DNA of 64,000 bases from Bacillota bacterium (GTDB lineage: Bacteria > Bacillota > Bacilli > Desulfuribacillales > Desulfuribacillaceae), in contig JAEWFW010000043.1 of the NCBI GenBank assembly GCA_023388635.1, forward strand, positions 62,001 through 126,000, read 5' to 3'. Shown in pieces: positions 16,382 to 24,566 of the stretch. How positions within the stretch are numbered: position 1 is the stretch's first letter; each line of letters begins with the position of its first letter. Made by a program: the position numbers and the translations under genes. The notes beneath the pieces were generated by a model, which was not told the origin of the DNA, searched no databases, and saw nothing but the letters and a program-made list of their open reading frames with translations.

Positions 16382-18322
16382 TTAATTCGGCACCTTTTTA
16401 ATTAACATGCGCTCATCACCGATTCTACGCGTGATCCGTTCACGGTCGAAATATTCCAATAACGCGATCGCATATTTACGGCTGGTGTCGATGTGGTCAC
16501 GGAATTCACTGGCTGTAAATTTCTCTTTATCACTTGTGAGATTTTGCAGTGCGCGGTGAATATCTTCTATGACATTGACATGGAAAAACATATTCTCGGC
16601 GACAAAAACCAGTACTTGCTGTTCCACTAAATACATCGATAAGTCCTGCAACAATTGTCCATCGGAAATACGCAGTGATTCCTGCACTTCTTTGGCAAAA
16701 GGCGGTGTCATAGCTGCTTTTATGTAGATATCCGTGATTGCCGCTACGAGTTTCTGTTCCTGTTCGTTGAGGCTGACTTCATAGCCCGTCAATACAAGAG
16801 AATCGCCGACAGTCTCTATCTCTCCGCCAAACTCCGGCTGACTCCAAATTCCTTCCAATACCCGCGGTTTATACACTTGCTTGCCGACAGCTTTGGTCAC
16901 TTCGCTTTGCACATGCCCTTTGGATACATAACGAGTATACCGATTTTTCTTATAGTAATCTTCAATAATGGCAATGGTCGTTTTTAATAAAAATTGAAAT
17001 TCTGTTTGCAGCATATAGAGATCTTGCCCTTGTAAAAAACGAATCTTCCCGGTATCATGCAATTGTTGCAGCGGCTGGATCAAGCTGTCGCTATCTGATA
17101 GCTTAAGCTCCGTCACGAGCTGTTTTTGGGAAGCGATACCCAGTTTGCGCAATGCCTCCACGATGCGTTCTGCGATGCCGCCTTTTTCCTTTACACGCAA
17201 TTCTCGCAAAGTTTCTTCATCAAAGCGTTTATAGAATTTCAGCGGATGCGGTTCGATGACGACACCACCGCCAATCGTCTCCATCGGCGAATAGAAACGA
17301 ATCACCAGACGGTCCTTCGGCTCGACGACAATTGGGCTTTCCAGTTTGATCTGTGCAAGCCCGTTCTCGCCAGATTCCAGTTTCTCATGTTCCAATAATA
17401 CGACTCTACCGAAAACTTCACTACTTCCCGTATAAATACGCACCCGCGCGCGGCTCACCAATTCCCGAGGTGAATTGGCGATCATTTGGATGCGCACATC
17501 GAGACGCTCCGTCGGCTGGAAAACATCTGGTTCTACAATGACCATGCCTCGCTCAATCTCTACAGTCTCCCACCCGGAAATATTGATCGCCAGACGCTGC
17601 CCGGCAAATCCGGCATCGACTTTTTGGCTATGGTGCTGAATGCCGCGTATCCGCCCTTCTTTACCGACAGGCAACAGTTGTATTCTGTCTCCGACGCGAA
17701 TTGTCCCCGATATTGCGGTACCGGTGACAACCGTACCAAACCCGGAAATAGAAAATACGCGGTCAACGGGCATACGAAACACTGCCACCGCTTCCTTGAC
17801 CTTCACCTCATCGGCAAGCACCGCTATTTCTTTCTTTAACTGATCAATGCCCTGTCCAGTCGTCGCAGACACCGATACAATCGGTGCATTAGCGAAAATT
17901 GTTCCCGAAAATTGTTCGCGAATGTCTTCTTTGACAAATTCCACCCATTCTTCTTCCGCAAGATCGACTTTCGTCAAGACGATGATTCCTTTAGTAATTC
18001 CCAGCAACTCGATAATCTGATAATGTTCCGTCGTTTGCGGCATTACACCTTCGTTGACATCAATAATCAGCAAGACAAAATCAATACCGCCAATACCGGC
18101 AAGCATATTTTTGATGAATTTCTCGTGTCCGGGCACATCAATGACGCCGATTGTCCTTCCGTCGTCAAGCTGAAAAGGAGCAAATCCAATGTCAATGGAT
18201 ATCCCCCTTTCCTTCTCTTCTTTAATATAATCGGTTTCTTTACCTGTCAAGGCACGAATTAACGTCGTTTTACCGTGATCGATATGTCCCGCGGTTCCCA
18301 TAATAACATGTCTATGATTCAT
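16382..18322 (-). CDS. selB: Selenocysteine-specific elongation factor SelB
   Basis: Delivers selenocysteyl-tRNA to UGA codons marked by a SECIS hairpin. The N-terminal GTPase shows G1 GTAGHIDHGKTT, G3 DVPGHEKFIKNML and G4 TKVDLAEEEW. EF-Tu-like domains 2-3 follow, then the C-terminal half (about residues 380-646) with the winged-helix repeats that bind SECIS RNA. The length of 646 is typical. The start is ATG 18322, five bases after AGGTG; GTG 18328 is possible. It follows the TPR gene by 25 bases. No selA, selC, selD or selenoprotein gene was recognised in the window. Confidence 0.96.
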   Translation of the reverse strand: MNHRHVIMGTAGHIDHGKTTLIRALTGKETDYIKEEKERGISIDIGFAPFQLDDGRTIGVIDVPGHEKFIKNMLAGIGGIDFVLLIIDVNEGVMPQTTEHYQIIELLGITKGIIVLTKVDLAEEEWVEFVKEDIREQFSGTIFANAPIVSVSATTGQGIDQLKKEIAVLADEVKVKEAVAVFRMPVDRVFSISGFGTVVTGTAISGTIRVGDRIQLLPVGKEGRIRGIQHHSQKVDAGFAGQRLAINISGWETVEIERGMVIVEPDVFQPTERLDVRIQMIANSPRELVSRARVRIYTGSSEVFGRVVLLEHEKLESGENGLAQIKLESPIVVEPKDRLVIRFYSPMETIGGGVVIEPHPLKFYKRFDEETLRELRVKEKGGIAERIVEALRKLGIASQKQLVTELKLSDSDSLIQPLQQLHDTGKIRFLQGQDLYMLQTEFQFLLKTTIAIIEDYYKKNRYTRYVSKGHVQSEVTKAVGKQVYKPRVLEGIWSQPEFGGEIETVGDSLVLTGYEVSLNEQEQKLVAAITDIYIKAAMTPPFAKEVQESLRISDGQLLQDLSMYLVEQQVLVFVAENMFFHVNVIEDIHRALQNLTSDKEKFTASEFRDHIDTSRKYAIALLEYFDRERITRRIGDERMLIKKVPN

Positions 18323-18347
18323 TGGCACACCTACTGTTTTACAATCT

Positions 18348-19997
18348 TTATTTATTTCGTAAACGAGTACATATATTGAGTAATTCTTGATATTTCGATG
18401 ATAATGTCGAAATGGATACTTGATATTTCTCTGCTATCTCCCGTTGGGTGATCTTCTGATTATGCAACTTATATACAGCATATTCCAGTGCCGCCGCCCA
18501 TCCGTCCACTTGAAAGCGCCGTGGCAGAGATTCCGCTTTACGGCTGAGGAAATCGATCCATATGGCTTCTAAATCGGCGATATATACCGTACTCTGTCGG
18601 TCTTGCTCCGAAAGCCTTTCAATGACCAATTCCAATACTTTAATCCATTCCGGTTTCCAAGAAATATACATTTTGCTGACTTGGGTCTCCGTCACTTCCG
18701 TATATTTTTTTCTCAGATACGCTTGATACGGACCGGCAATTCCTATTTGATGGAATAGAATCAAAATAATTTTTTTCAAATTATCGTTCTCTTCAGGCAT
18801 TAGCAAGAAGTGTTCAAACTCCCGCTGCACATCTTGGTCAAAAATCAGACTCAACAAGCGAATGACATTAAATTTAATGCGATCATCGCTGTGATGCAGC
18901 GCCCAGAATACAGAAAACTTTACCATTGGATCTTTGAGTACTTCTGTCGTGGCATCTTTTTCAAGATTCATGCCCATCTTGCGCAGATATTCTTCAAATG
19001 GCAATCCGTAATAATAACCGATCGGGTCCAATATGCCGTTCTCTCGTAAAACAACTTGCGCAAATTCGATATAAAAAGCCGCCACCTTCGACTGAGCGTC
19101 TAAGTTTTGTGCCTTTTTCCAATATTGTATGGCAAGCTTTACATGCCCCGCATTCGCTGCTGCAACACCTGTCATAAAGTACGTCTGCGGATCATCGTAA
19201 ATATCATATTTCAGCAGACGCTGAAAATGCCGCAGTGCCAGCTCGTGCTCTCCCAACATGCCCAATGTCAGCGCCAGTTTATATAAATGCTCTTCAAACA
19301 TCGGGGTAATCTTGCGTAAATACTGCAATTGCTGCTCAATTTTTACGTGGTTGTTCTGCTCATAATAAAAGATTGCCAGGTTGCATCGCGCATGCAGATT
19401 GGTCGAGTCTTTCTTTAACAACATCTCAGCTTCCGCAATCGCTTTCGCCGAATCACCCATGTAAAAATACGCCAGCGACAAATTATTCCTCGCCATATGG
19501 CATCCGGGATCGTCACGCAAAATCGCCTGCAATTCCTCCGAAGCTTCCTCGTATTTCTCTTCCTCCAGCAATCTCCGCGCGTAATCGTGTTCTTCCCCTT
19601 TGTCCTCGTATTCACCGAAGAACTCCAGTAACTCTTCCGCATCGGAAGCGAACTCGCCGTCCCCATCATGTTCAAGGTATTTACTGGCGTAGATAGACGC
19701 CCTAGTGAAATCTCCCATATTGGCGTAATTATTAGCTATATAGTAATAACATTCATATACTGTGCGATCAATATGTGTAATCACATGGAATAATATCTTG
19801 TTGCTCTCCTTATACTCGCCCACTTCCGATAGAACACCGGCGAGATTACAATGATTTAACACATTGATGGGATCATGTTCTACTGCACGTCTGAAATATT
19901 TTATTGCCCCTTTATAGTTCATTTTATCAAGGCAACGAACGGCACGCTCAAAGAAAAAATTTGAATCCACTCTAAGAGGAATAATTTTTCTGTTCAT
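18348..19997 (-). CDS. TPR-repeat protein with C-terminal helix-turn-helix
   Basis: Unnamed tetratricopeptide protein of 549 residues. At least six TPR-like units are visible between about residues 18 and 310 (such as YKGAIKYFRRAVEHDPINVL and ESEVxx-type repeats later, for example ALRHFQRLLKYDIYDDP). The middle part lacks a recognised domain. The last 40 residues, KITQREIAEKYQVSISTLSS, form a helix-turn-helix. Similar TPR proteins sit next to his genes in Bacilli (YvcD-like). The start is ATG 19997, nine bases after GGAGG. It has an extended -10 promoter at 20092 and probably drives selB too. Function unknown. Confidence 0.8.
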   Translation of the reverse strand: MNRKIIPLRVDSNFFFERAVRCLDKMNYKGAIKYFRRAVEHDPINVLNHCNLAGVLSEVGEYKESNKILFHVITHIDRTVYECYYYIANNYANMGDFTRASIYASKYLEHDGDGEFASDAEELLEFFGEYEDKGEEHDYARRLLEEEKYEEASEELQAILRDDPGCHMARNNLSLAYFYMGDSAKAIAEAEMLLKKDSTNLHARCNLAIFYYEQNNHVKIEQQLQYLRKITPMFEEHLYKLALTLGMLGEHELALRHFQRLLKYDIYDDPQTYFMTGVAAANAGHVKLAIQYWKKAQNLDAQSKVAAFYIEFAQVVLRENGILDPIGYYYGLPFEEYLRKMGMNLEKDATTEVLKDPMVKFSVFWALHHSDDRIKFNVIRLLSLIFDQDVQREFEHFLLMPEENDNLKKIILILFHQIGIAGPYQAYLRKKYTEVTETQVSKMYISWKPEWIKVLELVIERLSEQDRQSTVYIADLEAIWIDFLSRKAESLPRRFQVDGWAAALEYAVYKLHNQKITQREIAEKYQVSISTLSSKYQELLNICTRLRNK

Positions 19998-20091
19998 GTG
20001 ATTTTCCTCCATCCTTTTAAAGCTGTTCAAGGCTCGACTCTGGTCGTCATATCCAGGTCGGTCCTCAGTCACCATATCTCTGACTGATGCT

Positions 20092-20100
20092 AGTATACCA
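20092..20100 (-). promoter_or_regulatory. Extended -10 promoter before the TPR-selB unit
   Basis: Minus strand ATATGGTATACTAG: TATACT at 20092-20097 with TGG in front. The -35 match is poor. The same 14 bases occur before hisA (23237). Confidence 0.5.
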
Positions 20101-20143
20101 TATATGCATCAAAACATGCTATTTCATCGGCAAAACTTTGCAT

Positions 20144-20169
20144 GTTACTTCCCCGAGTTACTTCCCTGA
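20144..20169. repeat. 13-base tandem duplication over the hisJ stop codon
   Basis: GTTACTTCCCCGA at 20144-20156 and GTTACTTCCCTGA at 20157-20169. The TTA at 20158-20160 is the hisJ stop (TAA on the minus strand), and the other copy repeats it just outside the gene. Confidence 0.9.
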
Positions 20170-20988
20170 CAAAGAAATCGCATATCTCCGACGCTGCGCA
20201 AACCCATGAATCTCCTGAAAGCCCATTTCCAACAATTCTCCGTATATACGCTTTATATTGGTGCCGACGCGATTCGGGTCATGGGAATCGGAGCCCACTG
20301 TCAGTGGAATTTCCAGTCGCCGGCAAGATTGCAATATCTCATTGGACGGAAATATTTCCTTTACCGGCATGAATTCTCCGGACGTATTGACTTCCACACA
20401 TACGTCGGCATCTTTGATCGCTTGTAATGCTTTAAAAATAATTTCCGTCATATCTGTATCCGGCAAAAAATTATACCGCTTAATCACATCGAGATGCGCC
20501 AGCGAATCGAATAGCTTCGACTGTGCCGCCTGCTCAATTAACGCATAATAATCGCGATACGTCTGTTCAATATCCCGACCCTGCCATTGGTTGACTTGAC
20601 GGCTGTCAGAGTGGTCCCATTCACCGATAAAATGCACCGAACCCAACACATAATCAAAGGGATATTGTGCCAATTCCCGTTCCAGGTATTCTTCCCATCC
20701 CAGAACATAGTCGGCTTCGATACCCAATTTTACGTGAATTTGTTCTTTATACGCCGCTTGTAATTGCAGCACTTCTTCTACATAGCCGTGCAGTTGATGT
20801 TTTTCCATCGTGATTTGCGGTAACTTGCGTTCTTCCGGTATGTGAAACAACGGGAAGTGATCGGAAATTCCGATTTCCTGAAAGCCTTCCTGAATCGCAT
20901 GGATAATATACTGTTCGATCGTGCCTACGGCATGTCCGCAGCGTTCGTTATGTGTGTGATAATCGACAAAATAAGGTTGGTATTTCAT
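20158..20988 (-). CDS. hisJ: Histidinol-phosphatase, PHP family
   Basis: Dephosphorylates histidinol phosphate, the eighth step of histidine synthesis, in organisms lacking the HAD-type HisB phosphatase. The PHP metal-site motifs are in order: DYHTHNERCGHA near residue 9, GISDHFPLF, GIEADYV, GSVHFIGEWDHSD, VEVNTSGE and GSDSHDPNRVG. The product is 276 residues. The start is ATG 20988, one base after the hisIE stop, with AAAGGA upstream; a frame to 21051 lies inside hisIE. Its stop codon is within a 13-base tandem duplication. Last gene of the his operon. Confidence 0.95.
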   Translation of the reverse strand: MKYQPYFVDYHTHNERCGHAVGTIEQYIIHAIQEGFQEIGISDHFPLFHIPEERKLPQITMEKHQLHGYVEEVLQLQAAYKEQIHVKLGIEADYVLGWEEYLERELAQYPFDYVLGSVHFIGEWDHSDSRQVNQWQGRDIEQTYRDYYALIEQAAQSKLFDSLAHLDVIKRYNFLPDTDMTEIIFKALQAIKDADVCVEVNTSGEFMPVKEIFPSNEILQSCRRLEIPLTVGSDSHDPNRVGTNIKRIYGELLEMGFQEIHGFAQRRRYAISLSGK

Positions 20989-20989
20989 A

Positions 20990-21691
20990 TCAAACGTCCT
21001 TTTTATGGTGTCTGGCTTCCAGCTCTTCAATGATCTGATCAATCGCCACACCCTGGTTTTGCAGCAACACGATCAAATGGTATATCAAATCCGCCGCTTC
21101 ATAGACCAATTCTTCTGTGCTGTTGTTCTTAGCGGCAATGATCACTTCACCGCTCTCTTCGGCGACTTTTTTGAGAATTTTATCGATACCCTTGTCAAAT
21201 AAGTACGTCGTATAGGAACCCTCTTCCGGAAGCTGCTTGCGATCACGAATAAATTGTTCCAATTGATACAAAAAGTTCAAAGACATCGGCTTCGGTTGTC
21301 CACCGACTTTTTGCCCGGCAATCGGCGTCTCAACCGGTCCAAAGTCGTCCGCATACAGCGGCCATTTATCAAAAAACGAGCGATAGAAGCAGCTATTATT
21401 GCCTGTATGACACGCCGGTCCCTGGGGACGCACGAGAAAAAGCAATGCGTCTTGATCGCAATCGTAGCGCACATCGACGACTTCCTGCGTATTGCCCGAT
21501 GTCGCGCCTTTATTCCACAACTCTTGACGGCTGCGGCTCCAAAACCATGTTGTTTTCGTCTCCATTGTCTTCTGCAACGATTCACGGTTGACATAGGCGA
21601 GCATCAATACCTCTTTTGTATCGGCATCCTGCACGATTGCCGGCAAAAGCCCGTCCGTTTTCGAAAAATTCACCATCAATTCATGTACCAT
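20990..21691 (-). CDS. hisI: Bifunctional phosphoribosyl-AMP cyclohydrolase/phosphoribosyl-ATP pyrophosphatase
   Basis: Carries out steps two and three of histidine synthesis. The HisI cyclohydrolase half (about residues 1-115) shows MLAYVNRES, TWFWSRSRQELWNKG, the Zn-binding DCDQDALLFLV and ACHTGNNSCFY. The HisE half (about 130-230) shows YLFDKGIDKILKKVAEESGE and EAADLIYHLIVLL. The length of 233 equals a fused HisIE. Its ATG overlaps the hisF stop by one base (TGATG), with AAGGAG upstream, so translation is likely coupled. The hisJ start follows directly. Confidence 0.97.
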   Translation of the reverse strand: MVHELMVNFSKTDGLLPAIVQDADTKEVLMLAYVNRESLQKTMETKTTWFWSRSRQELWNKGATSGNTQEVVDVRYDCDQDALLFLVRPQGPACHTGNNSCFYRSFFDKWPLYADDFGPVETPIAGQKVGGQPKPMSLNFLYQLEQFIRDRKQLPEEGSYTTYLFDKGIDKILKKVAEESGEVIIAAKNNSTEELVYEAADLIYHLIVLLQNQGVAIDQIIEELEARHHKKDV

Positions 21692-22449
21692 CAGCGTATA
21701 GCAACTCCTTCCTGCTTTAAATATTCTTTGACTTCACTGACTGATGTTTCTTTATAATGAAAAATTGAAGCTGCCAGCGCAGCATCTGCATTCGTCTGCG
21801 TGAACACTTCCAAAAAGTGCGTTTTATCGCCTGCTCCGCCTGACGCGATGACCGGAATCTTGACCGCTTGGCTGATGCGATTTGTCAATTCCAAATCAAA
21901 GCCGTTCTTGGAACCGTCGGCATCCATGCTTGTGAGCAAAATCTCTCCCGCTCCTAAGCGTTCCACCTCTTTCGCCCATGCCACGGCTTCCCACTCGGTT
22001 GTATTTCTGCCTCCGTGGGTCAAGACCTCAAAACAATCGGTGTCTTTCCGATAGCGCGCATCAATGGCGATCGTGATACATTGACTGCCAAAGCGTTTTG
22101 CCGCTTCCGCTATCAAATTCGGATTCAACACCGCCTGGGTATTCAAAGATACCTTGTCGGCTCCGGCACGCAAAATTCGCTTAATATCATCGATAGACGA
22201 GATCCCTCCACCGACAGTAAACGGAATAAACACCTCCGACGCCGTGCGCTCCACCACTTGCAGCATCGTCGCACGTCCCTCATGGGATGCCGATATGTCG
22301 AGGAATACCAACTCGTCGGCACCTTCACGATCATAATACGCCGCTAACTCCACAGGATCTCCGGCATCGCGTAAATTGACAAACTGCACACCCTTGACTA
22401 CGCGCCCATCTTTCACATCGAGACACGGTATAATCCGTTTCGTCAACAT
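21691..22449 (-). CDS. hisF: Imidazole glycerol phosphate synthase, cyclase subunit
   Basis: TIM-barrel subunit that uses ammonia from HisH to form imidazole-glycerol phosphate and AICAR. It begins MLTKRIIPCLDVKDGRVVKG, with catalytic Asp in CLDVKDG and Asp in SMDADGSKNGFD. Phosphate-binding loops are TVGGGISS and VIASGGAG. Length 252. The start is ATG 22449, overlapping hisA by seven bases; the frame to 22524 belongs to hisA sequence. Followed by hisIE with a one-base overlap. Confidence 0.97.
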   Translation of the reverse strand: MLTKRIIPCLDVKDGRVVKGVQFVNLRDAGDPVELAAYYDREGADELVFLDISASHEGRATMLQVVERTASEVFIPFTVGGGISSIDDIKRILRAGADKVSLNTQAVLNPNLIAEAAKRFGSQCITIAIDARYRKDTDCFEVLTHGGRNTTEWEAVAWAKEVERLGAGEILLTSMDADGSKNGFDLELTNRISQAVKIPVIASGGAGDKTHFLEVFTQTNADAALAASIFHYKETSVSEVKEYLKQEGVAIR

Positions 22450-23192
22450 ACGATCCCCGCTTCCTTGATCTGCTGCCAGGTCACAGCACCCGTATATAAT
22501 GCTTTGCCGACGATTACGCCGCAAATTCCTTGTTGTTTATGAGTATGTAAAAGCTCAATGTCGCCAAAGCTGCTGACGCCACCTGACGCGATCACATTAC
22601 ATTGCACTTCTGCGGCAAACTCCAGCATCTCTTCGACGTTCGGTCCCGACAGCGTGCCGTCTCTGGCAATATCCGTGTATATGAACACTTCCGCACCCCA
22701 TTGCTTCAACTGCTTGCCAACCTCCGTCGCTCGCACACCAGCCGTTTCCAGCCATCCTCGAGTGGCTACCATGCCGTTGCGGCAATCAAGCCCAACGGCA
22801 ATTCGGTCGCCATATTGACCTAATGCCCGTTTGACAAATTCCTGATCTTCTACAGCCGATGTACCGATAATCGCCCGCTGCACTCCCGCGGCAAAGACCT
22901 GTTCCAATGTATCCATCGAACGAATGCCGCCGCCCAGTTGGATCGACACTGAGTGCATCGCTTCTTCACGCCAATCATGCATTTGCCGCACGATTTCCAG
23001 ATGTACAGGTGCTCCCGATTTCGCGCCGTCTAAATCTACGACATGGATATAGGTAGCCCCTTGCCGCACCCAATCTTTATATACTTCCAACGGCTCTTGG
23101 TGGTACACCGTCTCCTGTTGAAAATCCCCTTTGACTAACCGCACGCACTGTCCGCCGCGCATATCAATTGCCGGATATACAGTAAAATCCAT
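22443..23192 (-). CDS. hisA: Phosphoribosylformimino-5-aminoimidazole carboxamide ribotide isomerase
   Basis: Amadori-type isomerase converting ProFAR to PRFAR, step four of histidine synthesis. TIM barrel of 249 residues. It begins MDFTVYPAIDMRGGQCVRLVK, with the catalytic Asp in AIDMRGG and the second in YTDIARDGTLSGPN. Phosphate loops are LGGGIRS and VIASGGVSS. The ATG has GGAGGGG upstream. A 157-base spacer with a possible promoter separates it from hisH, the only sizeable gap in the operon. Confidence 0.97.
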   Translation of the reverse strand: MDFTVYPAIDMRGGQCVRLVKGDFQQETVYHQEPLEVYKDWVRQGATYIHVVDLDGAKSGAPVHLEIVRQMHDWREEAMHSVSIQLGGGIRSMDTLEQVFAAGVQRAIIGTSAVEDQEFVKRALGQYGDRIAVGLDCRNGMVATRGWLETAGVRATEVGKQLKQWGAEVFIYTDIARDGTLSGPNVEEMLEFAAEVQCNVIASGGVSSFGDIELLHTHKQQGICGVIVGKALYTGAVTWQQIKEAGIVC

Positions 23193-23236
23193 AATTGCCC
23201 CTCCGCTTCCTGTTACAGCATCCGATCGCTGTATCT

Positions 23237-23245
23237 AGTATACCA
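23237..23245 (-). promoter_or_regulatory. Possible internal promoter before hisA
   Basis: Minus strand ATATGGTATACTAG with TATACT at 23237-23242 preceded by TGG. No clear -35 box. It would allow hisA-F-IE-J to be made apart from the upstream his genes. Confidence 0.45.
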
Positions 23246-23349
23246 TATTCTTCAATTCTTTCCTCTACGCCACATAATCAATTGCATGGGATCGTTGCAC
23301 AAATCAATAGCATAGTTTCACATGAAATATAATCATCGCCATATACCAC

Positions 23350-23958
23350 TTATTTACATTGCTTAGCGAAATTCTCCAACAAGTGCAGCCCTATTTGGCT
23401 GCTTTTTTCCGGATGAAATTGCATGCCGATAATATTGTCTCGCCCGACGATCGCCGTCACGTCTCCAAAGTAATCGGTCGTCGCGAGAACATGCTTCGCA
23501 TCTTTAACCTGCACGTGGTATGAATGGACGAAATACACATGCCCACCTGCGTGAATTCCTTGAAAGGCGTGATGATCCGGTTGATGTATTTGTAAGCTGT
23601 TCCAGCCCATTTGCGGAACTTTAAAATCTCCTCTAAACTTCACGACATCACCGGCAATCAACCCCAACCCGCGATGCTCACCCATTTCTTCACTACTGTC
23701 AAACAACAGTTGCATACCCAAACATATGCCCAAAAACGGTCTGCTCGTTTCGACGTATGCGTAAATGGCATCAATAAATCCCCGCTCCTGCAAATGCTGC
23801 ATGGCGTCCCCAAATGCTCCGACCCCCGGCAGGATCACTCCCGCCGCCTGCTGCAACTGCTCCGGTCTGTCGACAATCTGCGTGCAATAACCTAACTTTT
23901 CCAGTGCCTTTGTCACACTGCGCAAATTGCCCATTCCATAATCGATAACTGCGATCAA
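23350..23958 (-). CDS. hisH: Imidazole glycerol phosphate synthase, glutaminase subunit
   Basis: Class I glutamine amidotransferase that feeds ammonia to HisF. The product is 202 residues. It begins MIAVIDYGMGNLRSV. The catalytic Cys is in FLGICLGMQLLF, and the His-Glu pair is in IGMQFHPEKSS. The oxyanion strand is GVILPGVGAFGDAM. The ATG starts two bases after the hisB stop. Upstream neighbour hisB, downstream hisA after a 157-base gap. Confidence 0.97.
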   Translation of the reverse strand: MIAVIDYGMGNLRSVTKALEKLGYCTQIVDRPEQLQQAAGVILPGVGAFGDAMQHLQERGFIDAIYAYVETSRPFLGICLGMQLLFDSSEEMGEHRGLGLIAGDVVKFRGDFKVPQMGWNSLQIHQPDHHAFQGIHAGGHVYFVHSYHVQVKDAKHVLATTDYFGDVTAIVGRDNIIGMQFHPEKSSQIGLHLLENFAKQCK

Positions 23959-23960
23959 AT

Positions 23961-24566
23961 TTACAGCGCCCCCTTCGTCGACATAACACCCTCGATACGC
24001 TCATCATACTGCGTCGCTTGGTCCAGTGCCCTGCCGAGCGCTTTAAAAACTGCTTCGATCATATGGTGTGCATTGCTGCCGTAGAGGATGCGCACATGCA
24101 GTGTCAAACGCGCTTCCAAGGCGAATTTCCATAGAAACTCTTCCACTAATTCCACTGCGAAACTTCCAACTGTTTCTACAGGGAACTTACCGTCATAATG
24201 CAAATGTGGACGATTGCTGATATCGACAATTACCTCGGCAAGTGCCTCATCCATCGGCACTACGGCATGACCATAGCGGCGGATTCCCTGCTTATCACCA
24301 AGCGCCTGCAAAAATGCCTGTCCGAGCACAATCCCCATATCTTCTGTCGTATGATGATCATCGATTTCCACATCTCCATGACCTTTGATCTCCAAATCGA
24401 AAAAACCGTGTTTTGTCCATAAATCGAGCATATGTGACATAAACGGGACCGCCGTATCAATTGCCCGTTTGCCTGTTCCGTCCAAATTGAGATTGACTGA
24501 TATATCCGTCTCCTGCGTTTTGCGCTGAATGCGCGCATGACGAACTATGGTAGTTCGCTCCATCAT
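23961..24566 (-). CDS. hisB: Imidazoleglycerol-phosphate dehydratase
   Basis: Mn-dependent dehydratase, step six of histidine synthesis; monofunctional form without a phosphatase domain. The metal-ligand motifs are HMLDLWTKHG, EIDDHHTTEDMGI, and HHMIEAVFKALGRAL. The residue before HML is Ser (FMSHML) where most relatives have Asp. Length 201. The gene starts directly after the hisD stop (TAG then ATGATG), with GGAGGGG six bases before the first ATG; the second ATG at 24563 is equally possible. Confidence 0.97.
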   Translation of the reverse strand: MMERTTIVRHARIQRKTQETDISVNLNLDGTGKRAIDTAVPFMSHMLDLWTKHGFFDLEIKGHGDVEIDDHHTTEDMGIVLGQAFLQALGDKQGIRRYGHAVVPMDEALAEVIVDISNRPHLHYDGKFPVETVGSFAVELVEEFLWKFALEARLTLHVRILYGSNAHHMIEAVFKALGRALDQATQYDERIEGVMSTKGAL

